The notes under the pieces are model-generated. The model was not told the origin of the DNA. It ran no database searches and saw only the letters and a program-made list of their open reading frames with translations. From Candidatus Rokuibacteriota bacterium (GTDB taxonomy: Bacteria > Methylomirabilota > Methylomirabilia > Rokubacteriales > CSP1-6), in NCBI GenBank assembly GCA_016184365.1, contig JACPCW010000077.1, forward strand, positions 1 to 64,000: a stretch of DNA of 64,000 nucleotides, written 5' to 3'. Positions 60,449-64,000 of this stretch are shown in pieces; position 1 is the stretch's first letter; every line of letters begins with the position of its first letter. A program made the position numbers and the translations under genes.

Positions 60449-61534
60449 GTGCGCGCCGCCACGCTGCTGATCGCGGTGCTCGGACTCTTCGGCTGCTCGC
60501 GCAGCCCGCTCCTCGACAAGCCGCTGGTACCGCCGGCGATCCAGGCGTCGCTCGCCGCCAACGGGACCGCCGACGGCCGTGCGCGATTCCGCGAAATCTT
60601 CTGCGCCGTCGAAGCGGCGCGCCGCGGCTCGGCGCCCGCCGAATGCGATCGGCTCGTGCTGCGGCTGCCCGGCGAGACCTCGCCGGCCGGTGGCCCGGTC
60701 GATCTCTCGGCGCCGCGCCGTCCGACGCGGGTCATCGTCGTGCCGGGCCTCTACAACGAGTGCGTCAAGAACCTCGTCACGCCGTTCTCGGACGCGCTGC
60801 CGGAGCTCGAGCGGCAGGGATACCGCACGCAGGTGCTGTGGGTGAACGGCACGTCGAGCACCGCGCACAACGCGCGGCAGATCCGGGACGCCGTGCGCGC
60901 GGTACCGCCCGAGGACACGATCATCCTCGTCGGTCATTCGAAAGGCGTCCCGGATTCGCTCGAAGCCCTGGCGACATATCCGGAAGTCGGCGAGCGCGTC
61001 GGCGCGCTGGTGAGCGTCGCCGGCTCCGTCGGCGGGTCACCGCTGGGCGACGATCCCGGCGCCTTGTATGGCGCGCTGCTGCGGCTGGTCGAGTGGCGCT
61101 GCAAAGGCGGCGACGGCGGCGGGCGCGACAGCCTCAAGCGCCGCGAGCGCGCCGGGTTCGTCTCCGATGCGCTCGCGCGCGGCGCGCTCCCCGCGCGCGT
61201 GGCGTACGTGTCAGTCGTCGCGCTCGCGGATCCCGAGCGGATGGCGGCGCTGCTGAAACCGGGTTACCGGCGGCTCGCGAAGATCGATCCGTCGAACGAT
61301 GGACAGGTGCTGGCGTCCGATGCGATCGTGCCGCTCGGCACGCTTGCGGGATACGTGCGCGCCGACCACTGGGCCATCGCGCTGCCGTTTTCGAGCACGT
61401 CGCCGGTGCTCGCGGCGACGCTCATCCGGCACAACGCGTTTCCGCGCGCGATCTTGCTCGAAGCGCTCGTGCGCATGGCCACGGAGGAGATGTCGAGGCG
61501 CGTCACGGCTTCGCCGGGACGCGTCCGAGCGTAG
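60449..61534 (+). CDS. Lipase-like alpha/beta-hydrolase lipoprotein
   Basis: 361 residues from GTG. The lipoprotein signal is VRAATLLIAVLGLFGC, with Cys as the lipidation site. The hydrolase core shows VIVVPGLYNECVKNLVTPF and the nucleophile elbow VGHSKG, then LASDAIVPLG (acid) and RADHWAI (His). A strong GGAGGGAGG lies before an out-of-frame ATG at 60420, which could encode a 16-residue leader. ATG 60368 is another in-frame start. R2 copy 10 abuts the stop codon. Confidence 0.75.
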   Translation: MRAATLLIAVLGLFGCSRSPLLDKPLVPPAIQASLAANGTADGRARFREIFCAVEAARRGSAPAECDRLVLRLPGETSPAGGPVDLSAPRRPTRVIVVPGLYNECVKNLVTPFSDALPELERQGYRTQVLWVNGTSSTAHNARQIRDAVRAVPPEDTIILVGHSKGVPDSLEALATYPEVGERVGALVSVAGSVGGSPLGDDPGALYGALLRLVEWRCKGGDGGGRDSLKRRERAGFVSDALARGALPARVAYVSVVALADPERMAALLKPGYRRLAKIDPSNDGQVLASDAIVPLGTLAGYVRADHWAIALPFSSTSPVLAATLIRHNAFPRAILLEALVRMATEEMSRRVTASPGRVRA

Positions 61535-61564
61535 GGGGGGTGGGGGGCCATTTCGGGGCCCCCA
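61535..61564 (-). repeat. R2 repeat, copy 10 (first hairpin only)
   Basis: Minus reading GTGGGGGCC-CCGAAAT-GGCCCCCCAC. It starts at the base after the lipase-like stop and ends 5 bp before the convergent carbonic anhydrase stop. Confidence 0.85.
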
Positions 61565-61569
61565 CGTGA

Positions 61570-62079
61570 TCACATCCAGTTCGTGTGCCAGAGCTCGTAG
61601 TACTCCTCGGCGTTCCGCTTGATGTCGTCGAGCTCGTCCTGGCTCATCTTCCGCACGGGCTTCGCGGGAATCCCCATCACGAGCCAGCCCGACGGCACGA
61701 CCTTGCCGGCGGGCACGAGGCTGCCGGCCGCGACCTGCGCCCATTCCTCGACGATCGCGCCGTTCAGCACGATCGCGCCGATGCCGACGCGCGAGTTGCT
61801 CATGATCGTGCAGCCGTGCACGACGACGCGGTGCCCGAGCGTGACGTTGTCGCCGATGAGGAGCGGATGGTGCGGGTCGACGTGGCAGACCGACAGGTCC
61901 TGCACGTTCGTGTTCGTCCCGATGCGGACCCAGTTCTGATCGCCGCGCACGAGCGCCAGCGGCCACACGCTCGACCCGGCGCCGATGGACACCTCGCCGA
62001 TGACCTGCGCGGACGGATCCACGTAGGCGTCCTGGTGGACGAGCGGCTTCCGGCGTCCGTTTTCGATGTCGCGAATCAT
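61570..62079 (-). CDS. Gamma-carbonic anhydrase family protein
   Basis: 169 residues, left-handed beta-helix of hexapeptide repeats (IGEVSIGAGSSVWPLALVRG, IGDNVTLGHRVVVHGC, VGIGAIVLNGAIVEEW) with metal His residues in HVDPHH, GHRVVVHGC. It hydrates CO2, or binds acyl-CoA or carnitine as in CaiE/PaaY relatives. GGAGG 8 bases before the ATG at 62079. Confidence 0.92.
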   Translation of the reverse strand: MIRDIENGRRKPLVHQDAYVDPSAQVIGEVSIGAGSSVWPLALVRGDQNWVRIGTNTNVQDLSVCHVDPHHPLLIGDNVTLGHRVVVHGCTIMSNSRVGIGAIVLNGAIVEEWAQVAAGSLVPAGKVVPSGWLVMGIPAKPVRKMSQDELDDIKRNAEEYYELWHTNWM

Positions 62080-62156
62080 AGGGTCGGCCTCCCCGACGGG
62101 ATTAGACGCACGCTCGTGATAACACACCCGCCGTCCTGATCGCCTATCATGCCGGC

Positions 62157-63317
62157 GTGCCGCGCCGGTGGGCGATGCTCGCAGTCGTCTTCGTCACGCG
62201 CATGTCGATGGGCGTGCAGTTCCAGTCGATCGCCGCCGTCGCGCCGCTGCTCGTCGCCGACCTGGGGCTCGGGTACGCGCAGCTCGGCACGCTGATCGGC
62301 GTGTACATGCTGCCCGGCGCCGTGTTCGCGTTGCCCGGCGGTCTGCTCGGTGCTCGCTTCGGCGAGCGGCGCGTCGTCGTCGTGAGCCTGGGGCTGATGG
62401 CGGTCGGCGCGGTCGTGACGGCGACGAGCGACGGCTTCGTGCAGGCGGCCGCGGGACGCCTCGGCGCGGGGATCGGCGCGGTGCTGATGAACATCCTGCT
62501 CGCGAAGATGGTCGCGGACTGGTTCATCGGCCGCGAGATGTCGACGGCGATGGCCGTCATGCTCAGCTCGTGGCCCGTGGCGCTGGCCCTCGCGGCGGCG
62601 ACGCTCGGCATCGTGGGCGCGGCGTCGTCGTGGCGCACCGCGGTGCAGCTGACGGCCGTCTTCGCCGTCATCGGTCTGCTCTTCATGCTGCTCCTGTACC
62701 GGGATGCGCCCCGCGCGGTGGCGCCGGCGGCCGCCGGCGCGACCGCGCGGCTCTCTCGCCGCGACCTCGCGCTCGGTGTGAGCAGCGGATTCGCGTGGGG
62801 CTGCTTCAACGCGAGCCTCGTCGTCGTCATCGCGTTCGGGCCCGGCCTGCTCCTGGCGCGCGGGGCGTCGATCGGCGCGGCCGGCGCGACGGTGAGCGCG
62901 CTGCTGTGGATCACGCTGGTGTCGGTGCCGCTCGGTGGCGTCATCGCGGACCGATGGAAGCGTCCGACGCTGCTCATCGTCGCCGGCACCGTCATCACCG
63001 GCGTCATCGCGATGCTGTTTCCGCTGTCGCCGTGGCCGCTGGCGACGCTGCTCGCGATGGGATTCATCGGCGGGCTGCCGCCCGGGGCGATCATGGCGCT
63101 GCTGCCGCGCGCGGTGCGCGCCGAGACGCTCGCCACGGCGTTCGGCGTGTACTACACGGTGTTCTATCTCGTGATGGCGCTCGCCCAGCCGGCGGCCGGC
63201 GCCGTGCGTGATCTCACCGGAAGCGCCGCGGCGCCGGTGGTGTTCGCCGGCGCGTTGATGGCGACGACCGTCGTCGGGCTCGGCCTGTTTCGCCTGATCG
63301 AGCGCCGGGACGAGTGA
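62157..63317 (+). CDS. MFS transporter
   Basis: 386 residues, 12 predicted spans. GGLLGARFGERRVVV is the loop 2-3 motif, and GGVIADRWKRPTLL its loop 8-9 counterpart. GTG start; an ATG 8 bases earlier is out of frame. No ribosome site is clear. Substrate unknown. Confidence 0.9.
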   Translation: MPRRWAMLAVVFVTRMSMGVQFQSIAAVAPLLVADLGLGYAQLGTLIGVYMLPGAVFALPGGLLGARFGERRVVVVSLGLMAVGAVVTATSDGFVQAAAGRLGAGIGAVLMNILLAKMVADWFIGREMSTAMAVMLSSWPVALALAAATLGIVGAASSWRTAVQLTAVFAVIGLLFMLLLYRDAPRAVAPAAAGATARLSRRDLALGVSSGFAWGCFNASLVVVIAFGPGLLLARGASIGAAGATVSALLWITLVSVPLGGVIADRWKRPTLLIVAGTVITGVIAMLFPLSPWPLATLLAMGFIGGLPPGAIMALLPRAVRAETLATAFGVYYTVFYLVMALAQPAAGAVRDLTGSAAAPVVFAGALMATTVVGLGLFRLIERRDE

Positions 63318-63323
63318 CGCGCC

Positions 63324-63500
63324 TCATCCCGGCTCCGTTTCGCTTTCGAGCATCTGCACGATCAGCGGCCCCAGTTCCTCGATGCCGTGGAATCGGCCCT
63401 TCTCGCCGGTGCGTACACGCTCGACGACGCCGCTCAGCCGGCCGGCGTCGACCGAGAGCCGGAGAATGAAGGGCTCGAGATCGCGACCGCGGTCGACGTT
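63324..63500 (-). pseudogene. Fragment of a small domain of unknown function
   Basis: The minus strand reads LEPFILRLSVDAGRLSGVVE, RVRTGEKGRFHGIEELGPLI and stop. It resembles a small domain I have seen at ends of short hypothetical proteins but cannot name. An open frame continues to an ATG at 63581, but those codons overlap the plus-strand TPR fragment and look random. Either a truncated gene or a real 85-residue protein. Confidence 0.4.
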
Positions 63501-63519
63501 CCGTTCGCGATCGCGTCCA

Positions 63520-63680
63520 ATGAACGCGTGCTGGGTCTCGTCGAGAACGGCAACGCAAACTTCGAGGCCGCCAGGCGACACCTGACGGCCTCCCTCGAAC
63601 GGTTCGCGTCGATCGGAGCGGTGTTCGAAGCGCAGCGCACGCGGCTCGCTATCGAAGGGACGCCGATCAGGGTGTCGTGA
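63520..63680 (+). pseudogene. C-terminal TPR fragment of an adenylate-cyclase/ATPase-like protein
   Basis: VLGLVENGNANFEAARRHLT then ASLERFASIGAVFEAQRTRL matches the TPR end of large AAA/guanylate-cyclase-type regulators. No start or upstream domain exists in the window. It abuts the previous fragment and the cupin gene. Confidence 0.5.
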
Positions 63681-64000
63681 AATTGAAGAACGACTTCTGC
63701 ACCAGCGGGCCGCTCACTTCCCAGAGGATCACGCTTCCCTGCCGGATGAAGTAACTTTCGCCGGCGTGATAGGTCTTCGTCTGGCCCGTCTCGTCGGTCA
63801 ACGTGACCTTACCGGTAATGATTGTCGCGTGCTCGTTGAACGGGAAGTAGATCAGGACCCGGCCGCGCGTGGATTGGAACACGCCCGCCAGCATCCCGCC
63901 CTGGGCGAAGTCGACCCGGGCGGCGATCTTGACGTCGCCCTCCAGGACTTGTCCTCCCAGGTTGGCCGGATCGCCGAGGTCTGTCAGCTGGCATTGCGCA
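63667..64000 (-). CDS. Cupin-domain protein (5' end outside window)
   Basis: 111 codons visible, open to the window edge. After an N-terminal stretch (DLGDPANLGGQVLEGDVKIA) comes a DUF861-like cupin: STRGRVLIYFPFNEHATIIT, GKVTLTDETGQTKTYHAGES and YFIRQGSVILWEV. Related cupins include ureidoglycine aminohydrolase, but the evidence here does not fix a function. Confidence 0.75.
   Translation of the reverse strand, partial: AQCQLTDLGDPANLGGQVLEGDVKIAARVDFAQGGMLAGVFQSTRGRVLIYFPFNEHATIITGKVTLTDETGQTKTYHAGESYFIRQGSVILWEVSGPLVQKSFFNFTTP

Noticed and set aside
24508-61564. R2 as ordinary intrinsic terminators
   Set aside because: The hairpins suit it and positions after stop codons fit, but no copy has a T-run after the stem, and copies occur inside operons and over start codons; kept as a structured repeat.
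1-64000. tRNA, rRNA, riboswitch or origin
   Set aside because: I looked in the gaps on both strands and found no cloverleaf, rRNA core, known riboswitch core or DnaA-box cluster; small RNAs cannot be excluded by eye.

Overview
The window is about 64 kb of very GC-rich bacterial DNA, densely packed, with no rRNA, tRNA or phage genes that I can see. The gene content (TAXI-type TRAP transport, several luciferase-like flavin oxidoreductases, amidohydrolase-2 proteins, acyl-CoA enzymes, a polyamine-type ABC importer, many SDRs) suits an uncultured soil or sediment heterotroph. Candidatus Rokubacteria/Methylomirabilota is my best guess, from gene style only and not from any marker gene.

Layout. 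1-9.5 kb: end of a carbamate kinase gene, then a minus-strand type I restriction-modification operon (hsdM-hsdS-fic-hsdR) with a shortened Fic gene inside it, then an orphan HicB antitoxin beside a chimeric remnant of HicA and an ABC substrate-binding protein. 9.5-19.6 kb: sialidase-like protein, amidase, two tandem PEP mutase/isocitrate lyase-family enzymes, SDR, a TGS GTPase and a TAXI TRAP transporter. 19.6-22 kb: a wrecked RND efflux operon (permease with most of its middle deleted, adaptor frameshifted twice). 22-30 kb: a transketolase/E1-like enzyme, NudC, two divergent flavin oxidoreductases, an Xaa-Pro peptidase, a cupin and AlaX. 30-40 kb: ureide (purine) catabolism with uraD, a PucG-type aminotransferase and PuuE, a CBS protein, a kinase-BON fusion, and an ABC importer operon ending in a racemase-like protein and an internally deleted PuuE paralogue. 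39.7-50 kb: enoyl-CoA hydratase, flavin oxidoreductase, thiolase, SDR/RidA/ACMSD-like genes, a VapBC-like pair, DinB, SDR and an acyl-CoA carboxyltransferase. 50-64 kb: deacetylase, MFS, M20 hydrolase, nucleotidyltransferase, maleate-isomerase-like protein, HAD, acyl-CoA synthetase, lipase-like lipoprotein, gamma-carbonic anhydrase, MFS and a cupin at the edge.

Two dispersed repeat families, here called R1 and R2, are the most unusual features. R1 is a 107-bp element in three full copies plus one 59-bp derivative. It lies directly against the start codon of three unrelated genes, always in the gene's orientation. Each copy carries a small open frame of 36-37 codons (21 in the derivative) whose stop overlaps the downstream start (GTGA or TGATG). 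The derivative lost exactly 48 bp, so the frame is kept. R1 looks like a mobile translationally coupled leader cistron. R2 is a roughly 70-bp double-hairpin element in ten copies between 24.5 and 61.6 kb, always close to a stop codon. Its stems vary by compensatory changes between copies, which argues for selection on structure, and in places it supplies the start codon or the C-terminus of neighbouring proteins.

The window also holds an unusual number of decaying genes: internal deletions in fic, the RND permease and the PuuE paralogue; frameshifts in hicA, the RND adaptor, a DUF3303-like gene and a small exported protein; and fragments of a DUF222/HNH gene and a TPR gene. Much of the intergenic space is gene debris, and several of these sites sit beside R1 or R2.
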